A stretch of DNA of 64,000 bases from Streptomyces sp. NBC_01476 (GCF_036227265.1 NZ_CP109446.1:1997501-2061500), one strand, 5' to 3'; shown: positions 51,861 to 61,170, counted from the first letter of the stretch. The notes: generated by a model from the sequence alone, not told the origin. Numbers and translations are program-made.

Positions 51861-51902
51861 GGGCGGTGCGCGGCGGACCGGCCGGTCCGCCGCGCACCGC
51901 CC
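51861..51902 (+). terminator. Terminator of aceE
   Basis: Perfect 19-bp stem starting gggcggtgcgcggcggacc with a ggcc loop, 34 nt past the stop. Confidence 0.9.
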
Positions 51903-52101
51903 TGCGCTCTTCCGGTGCCGGGCAGCCGGCGGGCACTGGGTGCCGGTGCCGACCGCCACAGAAACGTGCAGGGGCCCGCTATCGAGCCCTTCTGTGGCCC
52001 GTGGTGCGCCGGAGAAAAGGGGCCGATCCGGCCGGTTACGGGGAACATGCCCGCCCGAAAGGGATTGCGGCTGATTGGGCGCAACGGTTACGGTCCCCCG
52101 G

Positions 52102-53097
52102 ATGGCTTCCAACCCAAGCCCGCTGACGGCTCCCACCGCCGATGACTTCCGTGCCTGGCACCGGGTGCACACGGCCGCGCTCGCGCACGACCGGCCGGAC
52201 GAGCCACTGCCCTCGCCGGCGGCTGTCCAGGCGGGGTTGACGCCTACCGGGGACCGGAGCCGGCTGGTGCTGTGGCTGGTCCGCGGCTCCGGCGACGAGC
52301 CGGTGGCCACCGCGGCGCTGCGGCTGTTCACCCAGCCCGACCGGAGCCCGCACGCCCGGGTCTATCTGACCGTGCACCCGGCGCACCGCCGGATGGGCAC
52401 CGGGTCGCGGCTGCTGGCCACCGTCACCGAGGCGGCCATCGAGGCGGGCTGCCGGACACTGGCCTCGGAGGTGGTGGCGGGCACGTCGGCCGAAGGGTTC
52501 CTCGCCACCCGTGACTTCACCCCCGCGCTGCGGCTGACCTGGCTGCGGCTGGCGCTGGACGAGATCCCCGAGCGCATCCGCAAGCTGCCAGAAGTCCCCC
52601 GTCCCGGCTACCGGTTGACGGCGTGGGAGGGTGTGCCGCCCGATCCGCTCGCCGGCGCCTTCGAGGCCGCCCGGCAGGCCATGGCCGGGCTGCCGGTCGG
52701 CCGGACCGGCGTCAGCAAGGTGCGGTGGGATCTGGAGGGGCTCGCCGACGTCGCCGAGCTGAGCGCCCGGCGCGGCGACCGGCTGCTGACCGTCGCGGCG
52801 GTCAGCGAGGCGGACGGCTCGGTCGCCGGCTGGACCCGGGTGGTCCTCCCCGGTGACGGCTCGACCCGCGCGGAGCAGAACGACACCGCGGTGCTGCCTG
52901 ACCACCGCGGCCAGGGTCTCGGCCTGTGGCTCAAGGCGGAGATGCTGCGCCGGCTGCGGGCGGCCGGGCCGGAACTGACCGAGATCAGCACGAACAACGC
53001 CGAGGACAACCGGCACATGCTGGCGGTGAACACCGCGCTGGGGTACCGGCCCCGGCGGCGTACGGTGATCTACCAGCTGAAGCTGCGGGTACGCTGA
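52102..53097 (+). CDS. Tandem-GNAT N-acetyltransferase
   Basis: 331 residues with two GNAT domains. The first has HPAHRRMGTGSRLL (about 92-105) as its acetyl-CoA loop; the second has LPDHRGQGLGLWLKAEMLRRL and the following TEISTNNAEDNRHMLAVNTALGYRP, a classic C-terminal GNAT end. Substrate unknown; mycothiol synthase-like folds share the two-domain build. ATG at 52102 is close to TACGGT-like sequence and has no clear ribosome site, so the message may be leaderless. Confidence 0.88.
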   Translation: MASNPSPLTAPTADDFRAWHRVHTAALAHDRPDEPLPSPAAVQAGLTPTGDRSRLVLWLVRGSGDEPVATAALRLFTQPDRSPHARVYLTVHPAHRRMGTGSRLLATVTEAAIEAGCRTLASEVVAGTSAEGFLATRDFTPALRLTWLRLALDEIPERIRKLPEVPRPGYRLTAWEGVPPDPLAGAFEAARQAMAGLPVGRTGVSKVRWDLEGLADVAELSARRGDRLLTVAAVSEADGSVAGWTRVVLPGDGSTRAEQNDTAVLPDHRGQGLGLWLKAEMLRRLRAAGPELTEISTNNAEDNRHMLAVNTALGYRPRRRTVIYQLKLRVR

Positions 53098-53215
53098 CGC
53101 GCTCCGGACGTACGCTCCGGGCCGCCGGTCGCGCACCGGGGGATCGTAACGACACGGGTGTACCCGGGGCGCTCCGCGTGCGTGCCGGCGCGGCAACCGG
53201 GAAGCTGGACGCGTG

Positions 53216-53728
53216 ATGGACGAGACGGAGTTCTGGGAGATCGTCGACAGTACCCGCGAAGCCGCGGACGGCGATCCGGAGGAGCACGCCGACCTGCTGG
53301 TGGAGCGGCTGGCCCAGCTCGACCCGGACTCCGTACTGGACTTCGCGCGGCACTTCGAGACCCGCTTCGCGCGGGCCTTCCGCTGGGACCTGTGGGGCGC
53401 CGCGGACATCATGCTGGGCGGTGCGGACGAGGAGTCCTTCGACTACTTCCGCTGCTGGCTGATCGCCCAGGGCCGCCACGTCTTCGAGGGCGCCCTGGCC
53501 GCGCCGGACGACCTCGCGGACCTCGTCGCCGACTTCGATCCGGACACGGACGGCGACGCGGAGGATGTCGGTTACGCGGCGGACGAGGCATACGAGCAGC
53601 TCACCGGGGTGCGGCTGCCGGATCTTGGGCTGCCGGAGCCGGGGTCGCCCGAGGGCGAGCGGATCAACATGGACGACGAGCACGTCATGGCGGACCGCTA
53701 CCCCCACCTCTGGCAACGCTTCGCCTAA
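53216..53728 (+). CDS. DUF4240 domain protein
   Basis: 170 residues, strongly acidic. MDETEFWEIVDSTREAADGD at the start and FRWDLWGAADIMLGGADEESFDYFRCWLIAQGRHVFEGAL in the middle are the DUF4240 pattern. Function unknown; sometimes near WGR or toxin-immunity genes elsewhere. A GTG three bases earlier could also start it. Followed by a long repeat-filled spacer. Confidence 0.9.
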   Translation: MDETEFWEIVDSTREAADGDPEEHADLLVERLAQLDPDSVLDFARHFETRFARAFRWDLWGAADIMLGGADEESFDYFRCWLIAQGRHVFEGALAAPDDLADLVADFDPDTDGDAEDVGYAADEAYEQLTGVRLPDLGLPEPGSPEGERINMDDEHVMADRYPHLWQRFA

Positions 53729-53820
53729 CCCCACCCCCGCTTCACCTCCCGCCCGGCGGCGGGGCTGCACCTCATGTGCGGCTGCCGCCGCGTGGGCGCG
53801 ACCGCGCGAGACGGTGCCCA

Positions 53821-53970
53821 CCAGGGGCGCGGGGAACTGCGCGAACGGCCACGACGGCGCCGCACCCCGTCACCGGCCCAAAGGGGCAGTCACTGCCGCA
53901 CCCGGCCCACCGGCCGGCGGCCGGTTGCCCGCGCAGTTCCTCCCCCAGACTCCGTCCGGGGCACAGGCAC
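53821..53970. repeat. Dispersed palindromic repeat, copy A
   Basis: Begins ccaggggcgcggggaactgc and ends gcgcagttcctcccccagac plus tccgtccgggg. The first 86 bp are identical to copy B exactly 200 bp downstream. The gap 53729-54295 (567 bp) contains only these repeats; no gene is supported. Confidence 0.9.
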
Positions 53971-54020
53971 CCCGCGCACCCGTGACGGGGCACAGGGTGC
54001 CTACGCGGCAGGCGGCTCCC

Positions 54021-54189
54021 CCAGGGGCGCGGGGAACTGCGCGAACGGCCACGACGGCGCCGCACCCCGTCACCGGCCCAAAGGGGCAGTCACTGCCGCA
54101 CCCGGCAAACCGGCCGGCGGCCGGTTTGCCCGCGCAGTTCCTCCCCCAGACTCCGTCCGGGGGTACCCCCAGCGCCCCTTCGGGGCACA
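54021..54189. repeat. Dispersed palindromic repeat, copy B
   Basis: Second copy of the same element, 200 bp after copy A, with a longer right end that includes agcgccccttcggggcacag. The two were probably produced by a local duplication. Confidence 0.9.
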
Positions 54190-54295
54190 GGCACTCCGTG
54201 GGGAGGCACGCGCACGTGACGGGGCACAGGCACTCCGCGGGGCGGCGCGGGGCGAACGGGGGCGGTGCCCACTACCCCGGGGCAGAATGAACCGC

Positions 54296-55189
54296 ATGCG
54301 TATCGCAGTCACCGGCGCCTCCGGCCTGATCGGCTCCGCCCTCGTCACCGCACTCACCGAAGAGGGCGACGACGTCCTGCGGCTGGTGCGCCACGCACTG
54401 GACGGACCGGACCAGGTGCGATGGGACCCGCACCGCGGCACCGTCGACACCGACCGCCTCGCCGGCTGCGAAGCCATCGTCCACCTGGCCGGCGCCGGCG
54501 TCGGCGACAAGCGGTGGACCGCCGCCCGGAAGAAGGAGCTGCTGGCCAGCCGGGTCCGCGGCACCGACGCGATCGCCCGGGCCGCCGCCGCCCTGGCCAC
54601 CCCGCCCCGCGTGCTGGTGTGCGGCAGCGCCATCGGCTACTACGGCGACACCGGTGACTCCTGGGCCGACGAGGACAGCCCCGCGGGCGACGGCTTCCTC
54701 GCCGACCTGGTCCAGCAGTGGGAGGCCGCCGCAGAACCCGCCCGGGAGGCCGGCATCCGTACCGCCCACGCCCGTACCGGCCTGGTGGTCTCGCAGCGGG
54801 GCGGTGCCTGGGGCCGGCTCTTCCCGATCTTCAAGGCCGGCCTCGGCGGGCGGCTCGGCAGCGGCCGGCAGTTCTGGAGCTTCATCGCCCTGCGGGACGA
54901 GATCGCCGCCCTGCGGCACATCATCGCCACCGGCGAACTCTCCGGCCCGGTCAACCTGACCGCGCCCGACCCGCTCACCAACCGCGAGATCACCGCCGCG
55001 ATGGGCCGCGCCCTGCACCGCCCGACGCTCGCCACCGTCCCCGCGACCGCGCTACGGCTCGCGCTGGGTGAGTTCGCCGGTGACGTGCTGGGCAGCCAGC
55101 GGGTACGGCCCCGGCGGCTGCTGGATTCCGGCTTCACCTTCGCCTTCCCGGAGATCGACCAGGCCATCGGGGCGGCGCTCGAGGACTGA
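54296..55189 (+). CDS. TIGR01777-type SDR epimerase-like protein
   Basis: 297 residues. MRIAVTGASGLIGSALV is the NAD(P)-binding start; VHLAGAGVGDKRW, GSAIGYYGDTGD (catalytic Tyr region) and RTGLVVSQRGGAWGRL, FWSFIALRDEIAAL, NLTAPDPLTNREI complete the YfcH/TIGR01777 pattern. It corresponds to the SDR gene between dlaT and lipB in M. tuberculosis (Rv2216). Role unknown. The ATG at 54296 is favoured; an in-frame ATG nine bases earlier is possible. Confidence 0.93.
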   Translation: MRIAVTGASGLIGSALVTALTEEGDDVLRLVRHALDGPDQVRWDPHRGTVDTDRLAGCEAIVHLAGAGVGDKRWTAARKKELLASRVRGTDAIARAAAALATPPRVLVCGSAIGYYGDTGDSWADEDSPAGDGFLADLVQQWEAAAEPAREAGIRTAHARTGLVVSQRGGAWGRLFPIFKAGLGGRLGSGRQFWSFIALRDEIAALRHIIATGELSGPVNLTAPDPLTNREITAAMGRALHRPTLATVPATALRLALGEFAGDVLGSQRVRPRRLLDSGFTFAFPEIDQAIGAALED

Positions 55190-55395
55190 ACCGGATCCAC
55201 GGCCGGCGGCGGCCGGCCGGAGCCCGCTCGGGTGCCCCGGAACGACCGGATCTGACCCCTTCCCCCCGCATCGTTTGGTTTTGATGAGGGCATGACCCCT
55301 CCAGCGTTCGGCGTGGTGCGCGGCCCGTTCCTCGGACGTGCGCCCGTTTCCGCCCGGCGCAGCGGGGAACGGACCCGATCTCCGGGAGGGGCATC

Positions 55396-56691
55396 GTGCT
55401 CTTGCCAGCGCGCCGGCAGCCTGTGGCCGGCACCGCGGACGTGATCGTGATCGGCGCGGGACTCGCCGGTCTCTCCGCCGCCCACCATCTGGCCCACGCG
55501 GGTCTGACCGTCACCGTCCTGGAGGCCGCGGAGCGCGCCGGCGGCCGGATGGTCACCGAGACGGTGGACGGCTTCCGGCTGGACCGCGGACCCCAGCTCC
55601 TCAACACCTCGTACCCCGAACTGCTGCGGCTGCCGGCCTTCCGGTCCATGCCGCTGGCCCCCGTGGCGCCCGGCGCGCTGGTCCGGGCGGGCGGGCGCGG
55701 CTACCGGGTCGGCGACCCGCGCGGGCGCCGGGCGGTGTTCGGCTCGGCGCGCGCCCCGATCGGCTCCGCGCTCGACAGGGCGCGGCTCGGCGCCACCCTC
55801 AACCGCCTTGCCACCACGCCCACTTCCCGTATCGCGGCCCGCCCCGAGACGACCGCGGCGCAAGCGCTCACCGCCCGCGGCTTCGCCCCGCGCACCGTCG
55901 AGGGTTTCCTGCGGCCACTGCTGTCCGCGCTGCTCTGCGACCCGGAGCTGACCACCTCAAGCCGGGTCGCGGACCTCGTGCTGCGCGGCTTCGCCCGCGG
56001 CCGGGCCTGCCTGCCGGCCGGCGGGGCCGCGCGGCTGCCGGACCGGCTGGCCGCCGGACTGCCGCCGGGGACCCTCCGGTTCGGCGCGCGGGCGGAACAG
56101 GTGGCGGCCAACGCGGTGTTCACCGCCGACGGCGCCGAACTCCCCTGCCGGGCGGTGGTGGTGGCCACCGACGCCCGCGCCGCCGGGGTGCTGCTGCCGG
56201 GGCTACGGGTGCCGGCCTTCCACCAGGTCACCGTCGTCCACCACGCGGCGCCGGTGAACCCGCTGCGCGATCCCGTCCTCGTGCTGGACGCCGACCGTTC
56301 CGGTCCGGTCTCACACTCCCTGCCGGCCGGCGCCGTCGACCCGGCCCGGGCCCCAGCCGGCCGCACCCTGATCACCTCCGTCGTCCTCGGGCCGCCCCCG
56401 GACGGCGGTGACAAGGCGATCAGGGCCCATCTCGCGGAGCTCTACGACACCCCGACCGACCGGTGGGAGCTGCTCGCGCGGTACTCCGACCCCGACGCGG
56501 TCCCCGCCATGCCCGCGCCGCACGACCTGCGCCGCCCGGTGCGGCTGCTGGCGGGTCTCTACGTCTGCGGCGACCACCGTGACACCTCCACCGTCCAGGG
56601 TGCCCTGCTGTCGGGCCGCAGAGCCGCCTGCAGCGTCCTCAGGGACCTGGCGGCGCCCGCAGCCGCGGCACCCGGCGAGGAGGCCGCCTGA
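55396..56691 (+). CDS. FAD-dependent amine oxidase-like oxidoreductase
   Basis: 431 residues. The dinucleotide fold IVIGAGLAGLSAAHHLA (from residue 17) and GGRMVTETVDGFRLDRGPQLL mark a phytoene desaturase/protoporphyrinogen oxidase-like flavoprotein. The C-terminal FAD segment LYVCGDHRDTSTVQGALLSGRRAA is present. The substrate is unknown; no terpene or heme partner gene is adjacent. GTG at 55396 follows GGGAGG at 7 nt. Confidence 0.92.
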   Translation: MLLPARRQPVAGTADVIVIGAGLAGLSAAHHLAHAGLTVTVLEAAERAGGRMVTETVDGFRLDRGPQLLNTSYPELLRLPAFRSMPLAPVAPGALVRAGGRGYRVGDPRGRRAVFGSARAPIGSALDRARLGATLNRLATTPTSRIAARPETTAAQALTARGFAPRTVEGFLRPLLSALLCDPELTTSSRVADLVLRGFARGRACLPAGGAARLPDRLAAGLPPGTLRFGARAEQVAANAVFTADGAELPCRAVVVATDARAAGVLLPGLRVPAFHQVTVVHHAAPVNPLRDPVLVLDADRSGPVSHSLPAGAVDPARAPAGRTLITSVVLGPPPDGGDKAIRAHLAELYDTPTDRWELLARYSDPDAVPAMPAPHDLRRPVRLLAGLYVCGDHRDTSTVQGALLSGRRAACSVLRDLAAPAAAAPGEEAA

Positions 56692-56734
56692 CGGCCGTCA
56701 CGGCCCACCAGCGGGCGACCGGACCGCGACAGCT

Positions 56735-56797
56735 GCGGCAGCGGAAGCGGCAGCGGCAGCGGCAGCGGCAGCGGCAGCGGCAGCGGCAGCGGCAGCG
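56735..56797. repeat. Hexanucleotide microsatellite (GGCAGC)n
   Basis: Eight uninterrupted gcggca units run from 56747 to 56794, with degenerate units on the left. No gene lies here; antisense or sense translation gives only poly-Ala or Ser-Gly. Confidence 0.95.
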
Positions 56798-56857
56798 CGC
56801 CCAACTGGCGCACCACCCCCTCCGACACCGCCCGCGTCCATCAAGCCCTCACCAAGA

Positions 56858-57045
56858 TGAGCCCGCCCGGCGATTGAGGGCAGCGGAGCCTGCCGGCCGC
56901 ACCCAGGACCGCACCGCCGACGTCCAGCACCCTTGAGCCCGCCCGGCGACTGAGGGCAGCGGAACCTGCCGGCCGCACCCAGGACCGCACCACCGACGAC
57001 CAGCCGCCCATGAGCCCGCCCGGCGACTGAGGGCAGTGGGGCGGG
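56858..57045. repeat. ~76-bp direct repeat, 2.5 copies
   Basis: Units starting tgagcccgcccggcga at 56858, 56934 and 57011 (the last truncated). Together with the microsatellite they fill the 373-bp gap 56692-57064 between convergent genes. Confidence 0.9.
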
Positions 57046-57064
57046 CAGGGTGCCCGATTTACGG

Positions 57065-58546
57065 TCAGTGCGGGAGCAGCGCCGCTCGGTCGTGGAAGGC
57101 ACGCGCCGCCGCCGTGTCCCGGTACGGTTCCAGCCGCCGCCCGAAGTCCCGCACGTACTCCGCCGCCCGGAGCGACCTCATGTCCGCCGCCTGCTTCGCC
57201 GCGTCGAGCCCGTGCGAGCAGGCGACGTCCACCTCGCCCAGGCCCAGGCGGGCGCACGCCAGCACCGTACGGGCGAACAGCCGGCTGCGGGCGTACGCGG
57301 GCGACCGTAACTGCAAGGACCGCTCCGCGTGCTGCGCCGCCACCCGCCACTGCTGGAGGTCCCGGTGGCAGTGCCCGAACTCGTCCGCGAGCTGCGCCTC
57401 GTCGAAGAAGCGCGCCCACCCCGGCACCTCGTCCCCGCCCCGCGCCGCGGCCAGCGCCCGCTCGGCCCTGGCGAGCGCCGCCGTGCACGCCCTGGCCTCC
57501 CCCACCAGCCCGTGCCCGCGCGCCTCCGCCGCGTGCAGCAGCGCCTGCACGACGGCCGGCGCCCCCGTACCGACGCCCTGCTGCGCGACACGGGCCAGCT
57601 GGATCGCCTCCCGCCCGTGCCCGAGGTACACCGCCTGCCGGCTCATGGTGATCAGCACGTACCCGCCGTACACCCGGTCCCCCGCCGCCTGGGCCAGCCG
57701 CAGCGCCTGGACGAAGTACCGCTGCGCCAGCCCGTGCGCCCCGATGTCGTACGACGTCCACCCGGCGAGCCTGGTGAGGTCCGCCACGGACGCGAAGAGC
57801 CGCCGCCCCTGCGCCTCGCCGTAGCTGCCCCGCAGCATCGGCTCCGCCTCGTGCTCCAGATAGCGCACGAGCGCCTGCCGGGCGTGCCCTCCGCCGTACG
57901 CCTGGTCCAGCCCGCGGAAGAGGTCGCAGACCGCGCGGACCGCCGCGATGTCCCCCGCCCCGATCCGCGGCCGTGGCCCGTCCGCCGCGCGGAGCCGTTC
58001 GAGACCGGTGGGCCGCCCGCGCTGCGGCGGCACCCGTACCTCCGGGACCGTCCCCGCCGACGCCACACTGTCGTCCGCCCGCCCGATCAGCCAGTCCCGG
58101 CTCGGCACGACGAGCCCCGCCGGGGTGAACGCGATCTTCCGCAGCTCCGTCTGGTTCCCGGTGTCCTTGCGCCACAGCCCGCTGACGATGTCCACCGCCT
58201 CGACGGGGGTGGCCGCGTACTCCAGCCCGGCGTACACCGGCGCGCCCGCGTCAAGACCGAGGTCCTGGGCGGACAGCCGCCGGCCCAGCCGCTGGGTGAA
58301 AACCTCCGCGATCAGCGCGGGCGTGGTCCCGCGCGGCTGCTGGCCCCGCAGCCACCGGGTGACGGAGGTCTTGTCGTAGCGCAGGTCGAGGCCGTGCTCG
58401 ATGCCGAGCTGGTCCACCCGGCGGGCGAGCCCGGCGTGGGAGAAACCGGCTTCGGCGATCAGCGCGGCGAGCCGGCTGTTCGGCCGCGTCGAACTGTTCG
58501 GGGGGTTCGGGCGGTTCTGGCTTCGCTGCGTGGCACGGTCCGTCAT
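57065..58546 (-). CDS. Large XRE/TPR-type transcriptional regulator
   Basis: 493 residues. N-terminal lambda-like helix-turn-helix region (about 24-85; LAALIAEAGFSHAGLARRVDQLG, YDKTSVTRWLRGQQPRGTTPALIAEVF) followed by a long helical, TPR-like C-terminal half (about 180-490) with repeated ALxLAQAAG, LLHAAEARGHG and AALARAERALAAA motifs. It resembles NsdA-type regulators that affect antibiotic production and development in Streptomyces; that likeness is from memory. ATG at 58546. Gene targets unknown. Confidence 0.88.
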   Translation of the reverse strand: MTDRATQRSQNRPNPPNSSTRPNSRLAALIAEAGFSHAGLARRVDQLGIEHGLDLRYDKTSVTRWLRGQQPRGTTPALIAEVFTQRLGRRLSAQDLGLDAGAPVYAGLEYAATPVEAVDIVSGLWRKDTGNQTELRKIAFTPAGLVVPSRDWLIGRADDSVASAGTVPEVRVPPQRGRPTGLERLRAADGPRPRIGAGDIAAVRAVCDLFRGLDQAYGGGHARQALVRYLEHEAEPMLRGSYGEAQGRRLFASVADLTRLAGWTSYDIGAHGLAQRYFVQALRLAQAAGDRVYGGYVLITMSRQAVYLGHGREAIQLARVAQQGVGTGAPAVVQALLHAAEARGHGLVGEARACTAALARAERALAAARGGDEVPGWARFFDEAQLADEFGHCHRDLQQWRVAAQHAERSLQLRSPAYARSRLFARTVLACARLGLGEVDVACSHGLDAAKQAADMRSLRAAEYVRDFGRRLEPYRDTAAARAFHDRAALLPH

Positions 58547-58942
58547 CGGCAGTGCGGTCCACTTCCGCTGGGAGTCTCAGGATCGGCGTGAATGTAACGG
58601 TCAGTGCCGGAAAGCTCACCGTAAGAACGACATATTCGCCCGAACGGGCTACACCCGGGCGGGGCCGCCCGTTCGCCTGCCGTAGTGCGTCCCGCCGGCC
58701 CCGCGCCCCCCTTCCGCACCGCCTTCCGCACCGCCTTCCGCACCGCCTTCCGCACCGTCGGCCGACCCCGTGCCGACCCCGGGCCGACCGCGTCCGGACC
58801 GCGCCGGCCGGCCGCCTTCCAGCCGCGCCCCCGACCCCGTACCGACCGGCCCGCCGACCGCCGCAGCCCCCGCCGTACAGTGATGTGAGCGCCTTGTGAG
58901 ACCCACAGCCGGCGCAGCCGAAGGCACAGCAGAGGAGTCGTC
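58547..58942. promoter_or_regulatory. Divergent spacer, XRE/TPR regulator and lipB
   Basis: 396 bp without a gene. The regulator side has the AT-richer text gtaacggtcagtgccgg; a short gcccg-aa-cgggc hairpin lies at about 58634; the middle holds a 12-bp repeat array; a -10-like TACAGT lies near 58875 ahead of lipB. Confidence 0.4.
58711..58758. repeat. 12-bp tandem repeat, four copies
   Basis: Unit cttccgcaccgc repeated at 58711, 58723, 58735 and 58747 (last base differs). Confidence 0.95.
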
Positions 58943-59722
58943 GTGAGTGAGCTGCACTTCGTTCACCTGGGGTTCGGCGCGGACGCCGTTGAGTACCGGG
59001 AGGCGTGGCAGGAGCAGCGGCGCGTCCACGCGGCGCGCTTCGCGGACGAGATCCCGGACACCTGCCTGCTGCTCGAACACCCGCCGGTCTACACCGCGGG
59101 CCGCCGCACCGCCGACAACGAGCGCCCGCTGGACGGCACCCCGGTGGTCGACGTGGACCGCGGCGGCAAGATCACCTGGCACGGCCCCGGCCAGCTGGTC
59201 GGCTACCCGATCGTGAAGCTTCCCCGTCCGGTCGACGTCATCGCCCACGTACGGCGGCTGGAGGAGGCGCTGATCCGTACCGCCGCCGACTTCGGCCTGG
59301 AGACCACCCGGGTGGAGGGCCGCAGCGGTGTGTGGGTGCTGGGCGACCCGGTGGCCGAGCGGCAGGCCGGCGGTCTGACCCTCGACTTCGACCCGCGGCT
59401 CGCCGACGAGGAGTTCGATCCGCGGCTGAACGGCCCGGAGTATGCCCCCTCCAACGCCGGCCAGCGCCGCGAGGACCGCAAGCTCGCCGCCATCGGCATC
59501 CGCATCGCCAAGGGCGTGACGATGCACGGCTTCTCGCTCAACTGCGACCCGGACAACACCTGGTTCGACCGGATCGTGCCGTGCGGCATCCGCGACGCGG
59601 GCGTCACCTCGCTCTCCGCCGAACTGGGCCGGGACGTCCCCGTCAGCGAGGTGCTGCCGGTGGTCGAGAAGCACCTGACCGGCGTACTGGCCACCGCGGT
59701 CCCGCTGCCGCGCGCGGTATGA
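58943..59722 (+). CDS. lipB: Octanoyl-[acyl carrier protein]:protein octanoyltransferase
   Basis: 259 residues. Transfers octanoate from ACP to lipoyl domains. Catalytic C214 (IVPCGI) and K180 ([10 protein letters not shown]) are present, with [13 protein letters not shown] (78-90) lining the site. Between residues 150 and 178 there is an insertion ([20 protein letters not shown]) not found in shorter LipB proteins. GTG at 58943 follows GAGGAG at 6 nt. lipA follows; the lipoyl domains of the E2 at 46 kb are the likely acceptors. Confidence 0.97.
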   Translation: MSELHFVHLGFGADAVEYREAWQEQRRVHAARFADEIPDTCLLLEHPPVYTAGRRTADNERPLDGTPVVDVDRGGKITWHGPGQLVGYPIVKLPRPVDVIAHVRRLEEALIRTAADFGLETTRVEGRSGVWVLGDPVAERQAGGLTLDFDPRLADEEFDPRLNGPEYAPSNAGQRREDRKLAAIGIRIAKGVTMHGFSLNCDPDNTWFDRIVPCGIRDAGVTSLSAELGRDVPVSEVLPVVEKHLTGVLATAVPLPRAV

Positions 59723-59869
59723 CCTCCCCGGTGGGCGTACCGCCGGAAGGCCCTCCCCGGAGAGCTGGGAATGCGCCTGCGAGGCCGCTGGTTAGTTCGT
59801 TGCGGAACCATATGAATCACGGGCGTACGCTGGTGTTCGCCGAAGAATCGAAGCTGTAGGGAGCCGGTC

Positions 59870-60826
59870 GTGTCCGCAGTCGCACCCGACGGACGCAAGA
59901 TGCTGCGCCTTGAGGTCCGCAACAGCCAGACCCCCATCGAGCGCAAGCCCGAGTGGATCAAAACCCGGGCGAAGATGGGCCCCGAGTACACGCAGATGCA
60001 GAAACTCGTGAAGTCCGAGGGCCTGCACACCGTGTGCCAGGAAGCCGGCTGCCCCAACATCTACGAGTGCTGGGAGGACCGCGAGGCGACCTTCCTCATC
60101 GGCGGCGACCAGTGCACCAGGCGCTGTGACTTCTGCCAGATCGACACCGGCAAGCCGCAGGCGCTCGACCGTGACGAACCCCGCCGCGTCGGCGAGTCCG
60201 TGCTCACCATGGACCTCAACTACGCCACCATCACCGGCGTCGCCCGCGACGACCTGGAGGACGGCGGCTCCTGGCTGTACGCCGAGACGGTCCGGCAGAT
60301 CCACGCGATGACCGCGGACCGGCCGGCCGGCGGTACCAAGGTCGAGCTGCTGATCCCCGACTTCAACGCCGAGCCGGCCCAGCTCGCCGAGGTCTTCTCC
60401 GCCCGCCCCGAGGTACTCGCGCACAACGTCGAGACGGTGCCGCGGATCTTCAAGCGGATCCGCCCGGGCTTCCGGTACGAGCGCTCGCTCGACGTGATCA
60501 CCCGCGCCCGCGAGGCCGGTCTGGTCACCAAGTCCAACCTGATCCTGGGGATGGGCGAGGAGCGCGCCGAGATCAGCCAGGCGCTGCAGGATCTGCACGA
60601 CGCCGGGTGCGAGCTGATCACCATCACCCAGTACCTGCGGCCGTCGGTGCGGCACCACCCGGTGGAGCGCTGGGTGAAGCCCGCGGAGTTCGTGGAGCTG
60701 AAGGAGGAGGCCGAGGAGATCGGCTTCGCCGGCGTGATGTCCGGGCCGCTGGTCCGCTCGTCGTACCGGGCCGGACGGCTCTTCCAGCAGGCGATCGACC
60801 GGCGGGCGGCGCAGGCGGCGGTCTGA
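59870..60826 (+). CDS. lipA: Lipoyl synthase
   Basis: 318 residues, radical SAM enzyme that inserts two sulfurs into protein-bound octanoate. Radical SAM cluster C82, C86, C89 (CTRRCDFC); sacrificial auxiliary cluster C56, C61, C67 ([12 protein letters not shown]), plus the conserved C-terminal serine region [13 protein letters not shown] at 59870 follows GGGAG at 7 nt. The auxiliary cluster is consumed each turnover and must be rebuilt, which links it to Fe-S supply genes such as erpA. Confidence 0.98.
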   Translation: MSAVAPDGRKMLRLEVRNSQTPIERKPEWIKTRAKMGPEYTQMQKLVKSEGLHTVCQEAGCPNIYECWEDREATFLIGGDQCTRRCDFCQIDTGKPQALDRDEPRRVGESVLTMDLNYATITGVARDDLEDGGSWLYAETVRQIHAMTADRPAGGTKVELLIPDFNAEPAQLAEVFSARPEVLAHNVETVPRIFKRIRPGFRYERSLDVITRAREAGLVTKSNLILGMGEERAEISQALQDLHDAGCELITITQYLRPSVRHHPVERWVKPAEFVELKEEAEEIGFAGVMSGPLVRSSYRAGRLFQQAIDRRAAQAAV

Positions 60827-60849
60827 CGCTTGCGGCTTTTCATATGAGT

Positions 60850-60878
60850 TTGACCGAGTGGTCACCGGCTGGTAACAC
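60850..60878 (+). promoter_or_regulatory. Sigma-70-type promoter of the small conserved gene
   Basis: -35 TTGACC (60850-60855), 17 bp, -10 TAACAC (60873-60878). It is the clearest housekeeping-type promoter in the window and lies 64 bp before the ATG at 60943. Confidence 0.75.
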
Positions 60879-60942
60879 ATAGTGGCGAGGGTGGGTTCAT
60901 CGCACAGCCGTATCGGCTGACCTTTCGAGAGGGACGCAGGCC

Positions 60943-61170
60943 ATGTCGTCCAGGTCCGTGCACGTCGTCCGTCTGCCCGTCGTACGGCCGCCCGTCCCGA
61001 TGTCCGGGGCGCTGCGGGCTGTCGAGTCGTTCCTGCTCAGCGGTGGGCAGCAGACCGCCCGGCGCAACGCCTGGGCCGCGGTCGTCGCCGACCGGCAGCG
61101 CGCCAGGGACCGCCGGGAGGCGGAGCACGAGATGGCCGCTCTGATGGACGGGGTGCGGGGCCCGCGCTGA
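60943..61170 (+). CDS. Small conserved basic protein (75 aa)
   Basis: Starts MSSRSVHVVRLPVVRPPVPM and continues SGALRAVESFLLSGGQQTARRNAWAAVVADRQRARDRREAEHEMA, an Arg-rich helix. I recognise a conserved Streptomyces protein at this place between lipA and the DUF4191 gene, with no known function. ATG at 60943 has a GAGGGACGCAGG purine tract upstream and a good promoter. Nothing in it suggests a catalytic site; nucleic-acid binding would suit the charge but is a guess. Confidence 0.8.
   Translation: MSSRSVHVVRLPVVRPPVPMSGALRAVESFLLSGGQQTARRNAWAAVVADRQRARDRREAEHEMAALMDGVRGPR

Noticed and set aside
53774..54295. N-terminal extension of the SDR gene
   Set aside because: The extension is translated repeat sequence; the family start MRIAVTGASG is at 54296.
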